DNA of 58,881 nt, from the NCBI RefSeq assembly GCF_910588395.1, contig NZ_CAJUPA010000012.1, positions 1 to 58,881 of the forward strand, in the 5' to 3' direction. Positions 24,894-33,230 of the stretch are shown here, piece by piece (within the stretch, counting starts at the first letter, position 1; every line of letters begins with the position of its first letter). The translations under genes and the position numbers were made by a program. The notes below the pieces were generated by a model that was not told where the DNA came from, made no database searches, and saw nothing but the letters and a program-made list of their open reading frames with translations. This DNA is from an uncultured Faecalibaculum sp. GTDB lineage: Bacteria > Bacillota_I > Bacilli_A > Erysipelotrichales > Erysipelotrichaceae.

Positions 24894-24984
24894 AGATTGG
24901 CTTGACAGTAATCAGGTCTTTCCAGACAAGCTGGAATGGGGACCTATATGCAGTATGCAAAACAAGAGTGTCCCCACATTGAGA

Positions 24985-26452
24985 TCAGCTCTCAGATTTG
25001 TTAACCAGTTCATATGTTGTCAGCCGTCCTCCTTTGGCTCCCTTTCTTATTTTATTGTCAGCCAGCAGCGGATTAATAACGTATTTTAAGAAACTTCCCC
25101 GTGATTGATAGGATGAGGCCTCTTGCAGCTCTTTCGGCGCCATCGGGCCATCGCAAAGCAATTGAACAATCTTTCTCTGATCTTCCGTTACTGATTCGTC
25201 TTCTTCAATCACAGCATCAAAATCAGCCAGATTCTCATTGTCAGTGGAATTCCCATATAGAAGATCAAAAAGCGTCAGTTTGAGAAATCCGGGATAAGAA
25301 GCTACGATTGGCTGTTTTTCAGGTTCTGCCTGCCTGTATGAACCAGCAATAGTCTGAAATCCTGTACCACCGCGTTCCATCAAATTGGCAACATCCAGAC
25401 AGGCCGCAATCGTCTGATTCCTCCGGATGGAAGGAATAGATCCCACAGGATACTGTTCATAAGGTTTTGGAAGCAGCCAGGACCCTGGGGAAACAACCTC
25501 AATTCTGTCCTGATAAATATCCACGTCTATTTGAGTCCCCATAATGGAGTAATCTCTGTGAGCTATTGCGTTTACCAGTACCTCCCGAACAGCTTCCCTG
25601 GGATAGGAACGTATTTCTTCTCTGCCACCTTCCGAAGTTTTTTTCCATCCAATTTTTGTATTTCTTTCTATAAAAGTGAGAGCATTATCAAATACATCCA
25701 GCAGCAAAAGTGAGAGCATTATCAAATACATCCAGCAGCGGACCAGTATATCTGCCGGTGTCCAGAACCTCCCCTGCTTTATTGCTTCCCCTCCAAAGCC
25801 TGCAGGTAATCATGGAATCAGGATCATTGTAATCATTTTTAAACATCAACAATCCTGTAGTAGCATACCCGTCTTTCGAAACAATTTGTTCGTTTTGAAG
25901 TTCCTTCTCGTCAGGAAGACTGTTATTTTTTCTGTATTGTCCACAAACAGTAAGATACCTGCTCCATTCTTTTTTATCATAAGGCACATCGCTCACTGAA
26001 TTGTCCACTCCATGTTTTTTTCTGGACAGAGAGACAATTTCTTCCGGACTTGCCGGTGTGGTATAACCATCTCCCTTTACATACACTGTTTCATTGAAAT
26101 CTCCATCCCTGTACCTGACAACAGAATCAGACAGGAAAACCTTTATAGCCAGAATAAACCGTTCCGCATCATTATCCACACTGCGCATCGAAAATGCGTA
26201 TTTCGCATGTGGGAAAATATGTCTGTCATTGATTTGGACAACAAGATTTTTCATCTTGTCAATCTCTTCAATGGATAATCCAAATGCATCCCGATTATCG
26301 TTCACACCGACAAATATGATTCCACCTTCACCGTTCGCGAATCTCACAATAGTTTTGGCCCACTTCAAAGGATTATCCTGAGACAAGACAGTTTTCAGCT
26401 CATAATTCAAGTCTTCGGTTATGACATCTGGATATAATTCTGTGATTTTCAT
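24985..26452 (-). pseudogene. AlbA_2/ATP-binding regulator-like protein, disrupted by a 34-bp tandem duplication
   Basis: Two frames form one protein of about 480 residues. The N-terminal part (25688-26452) has the AlbA_2 (Schlafen AAA_4-like) nucleic-acid-binding domain: YELKTVLSQ...KTIVRFANGEGGIIFVGVNDN. The C-terminal part has an ATPase_c_4-type domain (YPREAVREVLVNAIAHRDYS, DRIEVVSPGS, ERGGTGFQTI) and a winged-helix tail (LLCDGPMAPKELQEASSY). A perfect 34-bp tandem duplication (25672-25705 and 25706-25739) shifts the frame; removing one copy restores ...GPLLDVFDNALTFIERNTK. The ATG at 26452 has AGGA nine bases upstream. The gene is bracketed by 69-bp direct repeats. Confidence 0.8.
25672..25739. 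repeat. Perfect 34-bp tandem duplication inside the AlbA_2 gene
   Basis: Two adjacent identical 34-bp units. Because 34 is not a multiple of three, the duplication changes the frame of the gene. Loss of one unit by slippage would restore it. Confidence 0.95.
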
Positions 26453-26520
26453 GGTACATTCCTCATGGTTATCCTGTCTGATCAGGATGTTCTTTCTCTG
26501 TTCATACTTATTCGCTCTTC

Positions 26521-26627
26521 AATCATACTCCATTCATACTCTAATCATTCCCTATTCTTACTCTATTCATATTCTAATCGTACTCACCGTTCTCAATTCG
26601 TCCTCTAATTGCTCTCGGAAAATGATT
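26521..26627. repeat. Pyrimidine-rich repeat, right copy (69-bp direct repeat at 26559-26627)
   Basis: Direct repeat of 24825-24893 (offset 1734). It is preceded by more degenerate units of the same kind (CATACTCCATTC, CATACTCTAATC). It lies immediately upstream of the start of the AlbA_2 gene. Confidence 0.75.
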
Positions 26628-26652
26628 CGCTTGAAGGAATAGATGTACAATT

Positions 26653-27783
26653 TCAAGACCATTTCAAATAGATACCCAGTTCCTTTTCCGTTCTCTGGCG
26701 GATACTTTCTGCTCTCTCCGCTGCTTCCTGAAGATCCAGTCCAGCCTGATCCGCTGCAGCCAGCAGTTCCTCCATATCCGGATCTTTTCCATTTCCATGA
26801 ATCATGGTGGCATGTTCTCCACCCATGGAATTTGACCAGGTCAAATCATATGCAGGAGCCAGTTCCCAGTGGTCCTGCAGATACAGAAATGAAAAATTAT
26901 TGGAGTGATCATCCCTGTTGTGAGCGAACACATTGAAACACATGAGAGAAAACATCTGCCAGACTTCCTCCCTGGATCTGGTAAGCAGCCAGGTAAGTTT
27001 CAGCAGCAGATCATAATCCAGACTTGGAATGCGATGACTGGTTTCAAGGAGACCGGAGACAGAAATCATATGGATTTTCTCTGTACTGTTTCTGTCAAAG
27101 CGCCTGGAAGCAAAATACCCGCTTCATCTGTCGGAAGGAAACAGCTTCGTTTCCGCAACTCTCAGACCGCAGGCTTTGGCGCATTGATGGTAATCATACT
27201 CCATCTGGCAGACATTTTTCAGGTCCGTGGAAGCAGGAAACTTCACGATCCATTCTTCGTTGTCCACCGTAATATTCACTTTCGGTCTGGCGCCGCCGGA
27301 AGAACCCGCATGGTCATATAACACATCCAGGTTATCCGATGAAGATCCATTCAGTATTTCCTGAACCGCTTCAGCCAGTTCATCCAGGGATTTCCGGCTG
27401 TCAACTGCATTTTCCAGAAGCCAGACCGGTCGATATTCCAGGGCCCCTTTTCCACTGTTTCCCAGAATGGAAAGCCGTTGCAGGACTGTCAGCGACTCCA
27501 GAACAATCCCCTTCTCCCGCAGCATCCAATCTGTCAGCAGCTGCCCCCAGCCATCCGGGAGACTGTCCGCAAACACACCAAACAATCCATCAAACAAAAG
27601 CGGATTTTTGGGTGCAAACAATCCAGGTCTCAGTGGCAGAGAAAGCGGACTGATGGAAAATCCCGTTTCAATCCATTTCGGATCGTATTCGAAAACCACC
27701 AGATTCCTGTCATCCAGGGCCAGTGTTCCCACTTTTTTCTCGTTCAGGAATACTTCAAGACTTTCGATGTCTGCGACGTGCAT
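26653..27783 (-). pseudogene. hipA: HipA-type serine/threonine kinase toxin with an internal TGA
   Basis: One frame reads through 26653-27783 except for a single TGA at 27124-27126. The N-terminal 219 residues contain the HipA N1 domain (LPLRPGLFAPKNPLLFDGLFGVFADSLPDGWGQLL) and the Gly-rich GSSGGARPKVNI loop with the kinase Lys in WIVKFP. After the stop, the frame continues SGYFASRRFDRN and carries the catalytic FNVFAHNRDDHSNNFSF and the LAPAYDL motif. HipA kinases phosphorylate aminoacyl-tRNA synthetases and induce dormancy. With the TGA, the kinase would be inactive. The start overlaps the antitoxin gene by 29 bp. Confidence 0.85.
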
Positions 27784-28051
27784 CTATAACCTCCTGAATA
27801 CTTGTATATTTCTTTTTCGTGAACAGCGCTTCGATATCCTCCAGACTGTCCAGTACATGCGCCACCCGGCAGAGAGAGGAAAATGCGATTTCTCCCGTCT
27901 GTTCAAACCGCTTGTAGGAACTCAGAGACATCCCGCTGCGACGTGCCAGCTCTGCCTGGGTATACCGGAGTTCTTTTCGCCTCTGGCGGCAGCGCTTTGC
28001 GACTTCCTGCTGAGCTTCTTCCGGCGTATGAAATAGGGAAAGGTCTATCAT
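27755..28051 (-). CDS. hipB: HipB-like XRE-family antitoxin/repressor
   Basis: A 98-residue helix-turn-helix protein: LRYTQAELARRSGMSLSSYKRFEQTGEIAFSSLCRVAHVLD is a clear XRE/Cro-type HTH, followed by a C-terminal tail (FTKKKYTSIQEVIDARRRHRKS). It overlaps the HipA gene, as in hipBA operons, where HipB neutralises HipA and represses the operon. A 16-bp perfect palindrome upstream at 28092 is the expected operator. The ribosome binding site is weak (GGAT). The antitoxin is intact although the toxin is not. Confidence 0.85.
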   Translation of the reverse strand: MIDLSLFHTPEEAQQEVAKRCRQRRKELRYTQAELARRSGMSLSSYKRFEQTGEIAFSSLCRVAHVLDSLEDIEALFTKKKYTSIQEVIDARRRHRKS

Positions 28052-28091
28052 AGTTCATATTTTATCCTTTTTCGGGAATACAGGCAGTTTT

Positions 28092-28107
28092 AGCTCATAT
28101 ATGAGCT
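28092..28107 (-). promoter_or_regulatory. Operator palindrome of the hipBA-type operon
   Basis: AGCTCATATATGAGCT is a perfect 16-bp palindrome 41 bp upstream of the hipB start. A plausible -10 TATATG lies inside it, with TCAAAC 16 bp upstream as -35, so HipB bound here would block RNA polymerase. Confidence 0.65.
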
Positions 28108-28202
28108 GTTTTAGTGTGTTTGACGGTTAGTACAATCAGAATGAAAAGAGTGTCTTCCCAATCAGAAAGGCACTATAGGTATGATTGCTCTCTATTATTT
28201 AC

Positions 28203-28231
28203 CTGCCTCATTTCAAGGTAAAATGAGGCAG
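28203..28231. repeat. 29-bp palindrome upstream of fic
   Basis: CTGCCTCATTT-N7-AAATGAGGCAG, perfect 11-bp arms, ending 19 bp before the fic start codon. The same arms and spacing recur just after fic at 29344. Confidence 0.85.
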
Positions 28232-28250
28232 AAAAGATAAAGGAATTTGA

Positions 28251-29303
28251 ATGCGCAACTTCGAATACAAAGAATTGAGTACAAAACTCCTGACACCGGC
28301 GATTGTCAAGCAGCTTTTGGAAATCCATGAACATAAAGGCAGGCAGGAACAATATCTGGCTGCTCCTTCCAAACTGCTTTCCTTCCTGCTGAAAATTGCT
28401 GTCATTCAAAGCACACGATCCTCCAACAGGATTGAAGGAATTGTGGCTGCAGACCGCCGGCTGAAGGAGATCGTGAAGATGGATACAGCGCCGGTCAATC
28501 GCTCTGAATCAGAAATCGCCGGATATCGAAAAGCTCTTTCTCTGATTCACGAGAGCTATGAGTATATTGAACCCAAACCAGGTGTCATTCTTCAGCTTCA
28601 CCGGATTCTGTATTCCTTTCTGACAAATGAAGGAGGCTCCTGGAAAAACAGCGACAATATCATCGAAGAAAAAGATGCGCAGGGTATCAGCCACGTTCGT
28701 TTTACTCCCGTACCAGCTTTCCAGACACCGGAAACCATGGAACAGATGTGTCAGGCCCTCGCATCTGCCTGGGATGATCCGAAGACTGATCAGCTGCTGC
28801 TGATTCCACTCTTCATTCTGGACTTCCTCTCCATTCATCCTTTCAACGACGGAAACGGCCGTATGAGCCGCCTGCTTACTCTGCTCTTTCTGTATCGGGC
28901 AGGTTACATCTCCGGCAAATACATCAGTCTGGAGCATCTGATTGAAAGCTCCAAAGAAACCTACTATTCATCTCTGAAAGACTCCTCTGCCAGCTGGCAT
29001 GACAATCTGAATTCCTATGTGGAGTTCACAGAGTATCTTCTGGGAATCATTCTGCGTTCTTATCAGGGACTCGAATCCCGGGTCAGACTGTCACAGGACC
29101 GTACTCTCTCCAAACCTGCCCGGGTGGAGCAGGTTATCCGAAACCAGATTCAACCGATATCAAAACGGAAACTGCTGGAGGTTATGCCGGATATTAGCAC
29201 ATCCACCGTTGAACGGACTTTGGGAAGTCTTCTGAAAGAAGGAAAAATCATCAAAACAGGAAAAGGAAGAGGGACAAAATATTATTTCAGCAACCAGGAT
29301 TGA
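28251..29303 (+). CDS. Fic family protein with C-terminal winged helix
   Basis: A 350-residue Fic protein. The catalytic motif HPFNDGNGRM is at residues 196-205 and is intact, so AMP transfer (AMPylation) is expected. An N-terminal inhibitory helix motif, S-x-x-x-E-G (S58-G63, within STRSSNRIEGIV), makes it a self-inhibited class II Fic. The N-terminal Fic_N-like part and the C-terminal winged helix (ISKRKLLEVMPDISTSTVERTLGSLLKEGKIIKTG) match stand-alone Fic proteins with DNA-binding tails. It follows hipB divergently and is bracketed by identical palindromes, perhaps its own operators. AAAGGA lies six bases before ATG. Confidence 0.9.
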   Translation: MRNFEYKELSTKLLTPAIVKQLLEIHEHKGRQEQYLAAPSKLLSFLLKIAVIQSTRSSNRIEGIVAADRRLKEIVKMDTAPVNRSESEIAGYRKALSLIHESYEYIEPKPGVILQLHRILYSFLTNEGGSWKNSDNIIEEKDAQGISHVRFTPVPAFQTPETMEQMCQALASAWDDPKTDQLLLIPLFILDFLSIHPFNDGNGRMSRLLTLLFLYRAGYISGKYISLEHLIESSKETYYSSLKDSSASWHDNLNSYVEFTEYLLGIILRSYQGLESRVRLSQDRTLSKPARVEQVIRNQIQPISKRKLLEVMPDISTSTVERTLGSLLKEGKIIKTGKGRGTKYYFSNQD

Positions 29304-29323
29304 TTCACTTATTCGCCCGTTAT

Positions 29324-29372
29324 CTGCCTCATTTCATTCTTTTCTGCCTCATTTGACCCCAAAATGAGGCAG
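29324..29372. repeat. Palindrome and half-site downstream of fic
   Basis: 29344-29372 repeats CTGCCTCATTT-N7-AAATGAGGCAG exactly in arms and spacing. An additional direct half-site CTGCCTCATTT lies at 29324-29334. The spacer bases differ from the upstream copy. Confidence 0.85.
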
Positions 29373-29391
29373 AAAAACCGTTTTTGGGCAG

Positions 29392-29426
29392 AAAAAAGGA
29401 GAGAAACCACTATGAGTCTCTCTCCC
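29392..29426 (-). terminator. Terminator of the tilS-hpt-ftsH operon
   Basis: On the minus strand GGAGAGA/TCTCTCC arms are followed by TTTTTT, immediately after the ftsH stop codon. Confidence 0.75.
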
Positions 29427-29433
29427 TGTCTGC

Positions 29434-31377
29434 TTATCGCTTTGTCAGCTCATCCAGAGCCTTGTTGATGTCTTTCTGATCAATGGTCTTGGGAATCGGA
29501 GGCTGCTCGACAGTCTCCTTTTTCGTTTCCACAACTTCCACCGTGATCGGCGCATTGGGATCTGTCAGCTGTCCGTACTTCATCAGGTTGGTGATTTCCT
29601 CGTTGGTCAGCGTCTCGTGTTCAAAGAGATTGTTCGCAATGAGATCCAGCAGTGCACGGTTCTCTGTCAGGATGCGCTTGCATTCCTTGTGACAGGAATT
29701 CACAATGTCCCGCACCTCTTTGTCGATCTCTTCCGCCACACCGGCAGAATAGTTGGCGCCCTGGGTATAGTCCCGTCCCAGGAAGACATTTCCCTGAGGA
29801 TCCGCATACTGAATCGGACCCAGGCTGGACATGCCATAGACCCGGACCATATTCTTGGCGATTTCCGTCAGTCGTTCAATATCGTTGACCGCACCTGCAC
29901 TGATTTCACCGAATACGATTTCCTCCGCCGTGCGTCCGCCCAGCAGACCGGTGATCTGCGCCACAAACTCACTGCGCTTGTGGAAATACTTCTCCTCCCT
30001 GGGCGTCATGAGGTTGTAGCCGCCTGCTTCTCCGCGGGGAATGATGGTGACTTTCTGCACCATATCCGCGTCTTCCACTTTCAGACCAATGACCGCATGT
30101 CCGGCTTCATGGTAGGAAACCAGCCACTTGTCCTTCTCTGTATATTTCTTGGATTTCTTTGCCGGACCCATCATGACCCGGTCAATGGCTTCGTCCAGGT
30201 CATTCATGGTAATGGCGGTTTCCTTGTTCCGCACCGCCAGAATGGCACCTTCGTTCAGAACGTTGGCCAGATCCGCGCCGGAGAATCCGGGGGTCCGCTT
30301 CGCCAGATTTTCCAGCGTCACATCCGGAGCCAGACTTTTGTTCCGGGCATGAACTTCCAGAATCTCCCGGCGGCCTTTGACATCCGGCAGGTTGACCGTG
30401 ATCTTCCGGTCAAACCGGCCGCTTCGCTGCAGAGCCGGGTCCAATACATCCGGCCGGTTGGTGGCAGCAATGACCACAATGCCGTTGTTGTCTTCCATGC
30501 CGTCCATTTCCACCAGCAGCTGGTTCAGTGTCTGTTCCCGTTCATCGTTACCGCCGCCCATGCCGGCACCACGCTGACGGCCCACCGCATCGATTTCATC
30601 AATAAAGAGAATGCAGGGAGCGCTTTTCGCGGCAGTCTTGAACATATCCCGGACACGGCTGGCGCCGGTTCCCACAAACATTTCCACGAAATCAGAACCG
30701 GAGATGGAGTAGAACGGCACATTGGCTTCGCCTGCCACCGCTTTGGCCAGCAGCGTTTTACCGGTACCGGGAGGACCCACCATCAGCACACCCTTGGGAA
30801 TGTGAGCGCCCATATCCGTGAATTTCTTGGGAGAGCGCAGATACTCGATGATCTCCTTGACCTCTTCCTTTTCCTCTTCACAGCCGGCTACATCCTTGAA
30901 CCGGGTCTTCACATTGGATTCCACCCGGGCTTTGGATTTGGAAAACTCGAAGGCTTTGTTGTTGCCTCCGGCACCGCCCATTTTGGTGAACATGTAGTAG
31001 AAGAAAACACCCACCAGCAGGAATGGAATCAGCTGTCCCAGAAGGGAAAGCCACATGCCGTTGGTGCTGGGATCTTCCACCGTGATCTGGCCGCCGTCGG
31101 ATGTCAGCCGCTCCTGCAGCCAGGCCATGTTCTCATCGGTGTTGGGAACCAGAACCGAGTAGCTGACGGTTCTGTCTCCGGTTTTGTATGTGCCCTCCAC
31201 GTTGATCACCGTGGAGGAAATCGTCAGCTGCGAATCCTGAAAATCAGTGCTCTCCGGCAGTTTCTGAAATTCCGTGTAGTTCATCCGGACAGTGCTGCCG
31301 GTGGAACTGTACGCAATCAGCGATATGACGATGGTGATGATGAAAATCGTAGGCAGATAATTCAGCCATTTCTTCAT
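29434..31377 (-). CDS. ftsH: ATP-dependent zinc metalloprotease FtsH
   Basis: A 647-residue membrane AAA+ protease. Two membrane helices (residues about 8-24 and 110-130) flank an extracytoplasmic domain. Walker A GPPGTGKT is at 201-208, Walker B FIDEID near 258-263, the second region of homology around NRPDVLDPALQRSGRFDR, and the zinc site HEAGH at 423-427. It degrades misfolded membrane proteins and short-lived regulators. It lies six bp after hpt in the classical Firmicutes order tilS-hpt-ftsH. Confidence 0.98.
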   Translation of the reverse strand: MKKWLNYLPTIFIITIVISLIAYSSTGSTVRMNYTEFQKLPESTDFQDSQLTISSTVINVEGTYKTGDRTVSYSVLVPNTDENMAWLQERLTSDGGQITVEDPSTNGMWLSLLGQLIPFLLVGVFFYYMFTKMGGAGGNNKAFEFSKSKARVESNVKTRFKDVAGCEEEKEEVKEIIEYLRSPKKFTDMGAHIPKGVLMVGPPGTGKTLLAKAVAGEANVPFYSISGSDFVEMFVGTGASRVRDMFKTAAKSAPCILFIDEIDAVGRQRGAGMGGGNDEREQTLNQLLVEMDGMEDNNGIVVIAATNRPDVLDPALQRSGRFDRKITVNLPDVKGRREILEVHARNKSLAPDVTLENLAKRTPGFSGADLANVLNEGAILAVRNKETAITMNDLDEAIDRVMMGPAKKSKKYTEKDKWLVSYHEAGHAVIGLKVEDADMVQKVTIIPRGEAGGYNLMTPREEKYFHKRSEFVAQITGLLGGRTAEEIVFGEISAGAVNDIERLTEIAKNMVRVYGMSSLGPIQYADPQGNVFLGRDYTQGANYSAGVAEEIDKEVRDIVNSCHKECKRILTENRALLDLIANNLFEHETLTNEEITNLMKYGQLTDPNAPITVEVVETKKETVEQPPIPKTIDQKDINKALDELTKR

Positions 31378-31383
31378 TCGCCG

Positions 31384-31935
31384 TTATTCCCCCTGTTCAT
31401 ATATTTCGGGTTTCAGAATGCCAATGTACGGCAGGTTCCGGTAGCGCTGGTTGTAGTCCAGTCCGAATCCCACCACAAATTCATTGGGTACCTGAAAGCC
31501 CACGTAATCGGCTTCAATGTCCACAACCCGGCGCTCGGGTTTGTCCAGAAGCGCGACAACTTCCACGTTTTCGGCTCCCTTGTTGCGGAACATCTGTTTT
31601 ACGGCTTCCAGTGTGCGGCCGGTGTCCACAATGTCTTCCACCAGCAGCACGTCACGGTTCACCGTGGACAGGTCCATATCCATGTCAATGCGCACATCTC
31701 CGATGGATTTGGTTCCCTGATAGGAGCTGACTTTCATAAATGCGATTTCCACAGGCATGGTAAAGCGCTTCATGAGTTCCGCCATGAAGGGAACGCTTCC
31801 CTTGAGGAGTCCCACCACAATAGGGATGCGGCCCTTGGCAAGATAATCGGCCTGTATCTGTGCTGCCAGTTCGCGGCAGCGTTCTGCGATCTGTTCTTCT
31901 GTCAGCAGAACTTCCTGTATATCCTGGGTGATCAT
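31384..31935 (-). CDS. hpt: Hypoxanthine phosphoribosyltransferase
   Basis: A 183-residue purine salvage enzyme that converts hypoxanthine or guanine plus PRPP to IMP or GMP. The PRPP-binding signature VLLVEDIVDTGRT is at residues 96-108. VGLLKGSVPFMAEL and the C-terminal VGFQVPNEFVVGFGLDYNQRYRNLPYIGIL are typical. The ATG overlaps the tilS stop codon, with AAGGAG seven bases upstream. A purine permease is encoded at 42645, but not in the same operon. Confidence 0.97.
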   Translation of the reverse strand: MITQDIQEVLLTEEQIAERCRELAAQIQADYLAKGRIPIVVGLLKGSVPFMAELMKRFTMPVEIAFMKVSSYQGTKSIGDVRIDMDMDLSTVNRDVLLVEDIVDTGRTLEAVKQMFRNKGAENVEVVALLDKPERRVVDIEADYVGFQVPNEFVVGFGLDYNQRYRNLPYIGILKPEIYEQGE

Positions 31936-33158
31936 ACTTGTTTCTCCTTGAAAGTTACATTTTTGATTTTATCATGAACGGTTGCTGGTGAAAACTGCCG
32001 GAAACAGAAGGTCTGACCTCCTGCAAAATGATGCCTGTCGCATCCCCATCCCGGGACATAAATGACCTTTCCTGCCCTGTTGACAACCACATACCACCGG
32101 CTCCGTTCCAGCCGGCTGATGTGGCGGTCGATAAAGAAGCGGCTGAGCTTTTTCCACCCAAACCGCATCTCCATCCCGTCTCCGGGGCGGGGACTGCGAA
32201 TCGTCAGGGGGAAGTCCTCCGGCTGCACTGACAGCCGCTGCACCGGATCTGTTTCCGGCAGCCGGGCGGTGTTGTCCACCATCGGTAGCCGGCGCAGTTC
32301 CTCCGGAGTCTGTATTTCACAGGTTTGTATAGCCGCCAGCGGTTTCGATGCAGCCATGAGCCGGTCATCATGCCGCTCAATGAACCATTCCTGCAGTTCG
32401 CAGACACAGTTTTTCTGCAGCTGCCTGAACAGCTCCCGGGTCTGCCGCCCTGACAGATGGTTCCCTGTCTGCTGCCAGATCCAGGTTTCCAGCAAAGCCG
32501 GCCCATCTTCCTGCGAAAACAGATCCGCTGACGGATGATCCGCAAAAAAACATGCTGCGCGTCTTTGTTTTGCCAGCAGTCGGCGGTTGGCCAGACTGAT
32601 TTCCCGCAGCAGGACGGGGCGCTCTTCTTCCTTCATCCCATGGCGGATCCGGTTGCGGGCATAGGCATCGGTGAGGTTGGATTCATCAATGCCAAAAGGC
32701 ACCTGATTTCTGCGGCAGTAGTCTTCCAGATCCTGCTTTCTCCAGCCAAGCAGCGGCCGTTCAATGATCAGATCCTGCCGTTTCGTCCTGTATTTCAGGC
32801 CATACCAGTCGCACAGCATGCGTCGTTCCTTCTGAAACACAAAAGTCTCCAGCAGATCGTCCTGTTGGTGGGCCGTCAGAACGGTGCCGATGCCCTGCTT
32901 CCGGGCCTGTCGACAGAAAAACTCATACCGGACGTCCCGGGCCCAGGCCTGAAAATTCCCCGTTTCATAGTGGGGATACAGCACCGCCATGGCAATCCCG
33001 TGTTTCAGACAGTAATCCCGGACAATGTCTTCATCCCTTTGAGCAGTAGGGCGTTTCCGGTAATTCACATGACACACAAACAGTTCTGTGCCTTTTTTCC
33101 ATTCCATATCCAGCAGCGCCATGGAATCCGGGCCGCCGGAGCATGCCAGCAGTTTCAC
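31932..33158 (-). CDS. tilS: tRNA(Ile)-lysidine synthetase
   Basis: A 408-residue PP-loop ATPase that modifies C34 of tRNA-Ile(CAU) to lysidine, essential for reading AUA. The PP-loop SGGPDS is at residues 7-12, very near the N-terminus, and HVNYRKR...D, LTAHQQDDLLETF and the C-terminal domain (SPRPGDGMEMRFGWKKLSRFFIDRHI...GWG) are all present. The only in-frame start is GTG at 33158, because TAA precedes it. The ribosome binding site is weak. First gene of the ftsH operon. Confidence 0.95.
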   Translation of the reverse strand: MKLLACSGGPDSMALLDMEWKKGTELFVCHVNYRKRPTAQRDEDIVRDYCLKHGIAMAVLYPHYETGNFQAWARDVRYEFFCRQARKQGIGTVLTAHQQDDLLETFVFQKERRMLCDWYGLKYRTKRQDLIIERPLLGWRKQDLEDYCRRNQVPFGIDESNLTDAYARNRIRHGMKEEERPVLLREISLANRRLLAKQRRAACFFADHPSADLFSQEDGPALLETWIWQQTGNHLSGRQTRELFRQLQKNCVCELQEWFIERHDDRLMAASKPLAAIQTCEIQTPEELRRLPMVDNTARLPETDPVQRLSVQPEDFPLTIRSPRPGDGMEMRFGWKKLSRFFIDRHISRLERSRWYVVVNRAGKVIYVPGWGCDRHHFAGGQTFCFRQFSPATVHDKIKNVTFKEKQV

Positions 33159-33206
33159 GGACTCATCTTACACCACCAGCCTGTATCTGTGCGGGCTGCA
33201 GAAAAC

Positions 33207-33230
33207 GAAAAAAGCACCCGAAGGTGCTCA
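33207..33230 (-). terminator. Terminator after the 159-residue gene
   Basis: On the minus strand AGCACC-TTCG-GGTGCT followed by TTTTTTCG, overlapping the stop codon of the gene at 33228. It separates that gene from tilS. Confidence 0.85.

Noticed and set aside
24801..26627. CRISPR array in the short repetitive tracts
   Set aside because: Units are short, degenerate and lack regular spacers of about 30-40 bp; no cas genes are in the window.
27124..27126. Selenocysteine or recoded TGA in hipA
   Set aside because: HipA kinases have no known Sec residue at this place, no SECIS-like hairpin is apparent directly downstream, and other genes here use TGA as a normal stop.
29617..31977. A very long open frame (786 codons) on the plus strand opposite ftsH and hpt
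   Set aside because: It is the antisense shadow of two certain genes; composition is His/Arg/Phe rich with no domain, no ribosome binding site and no independent promoter.
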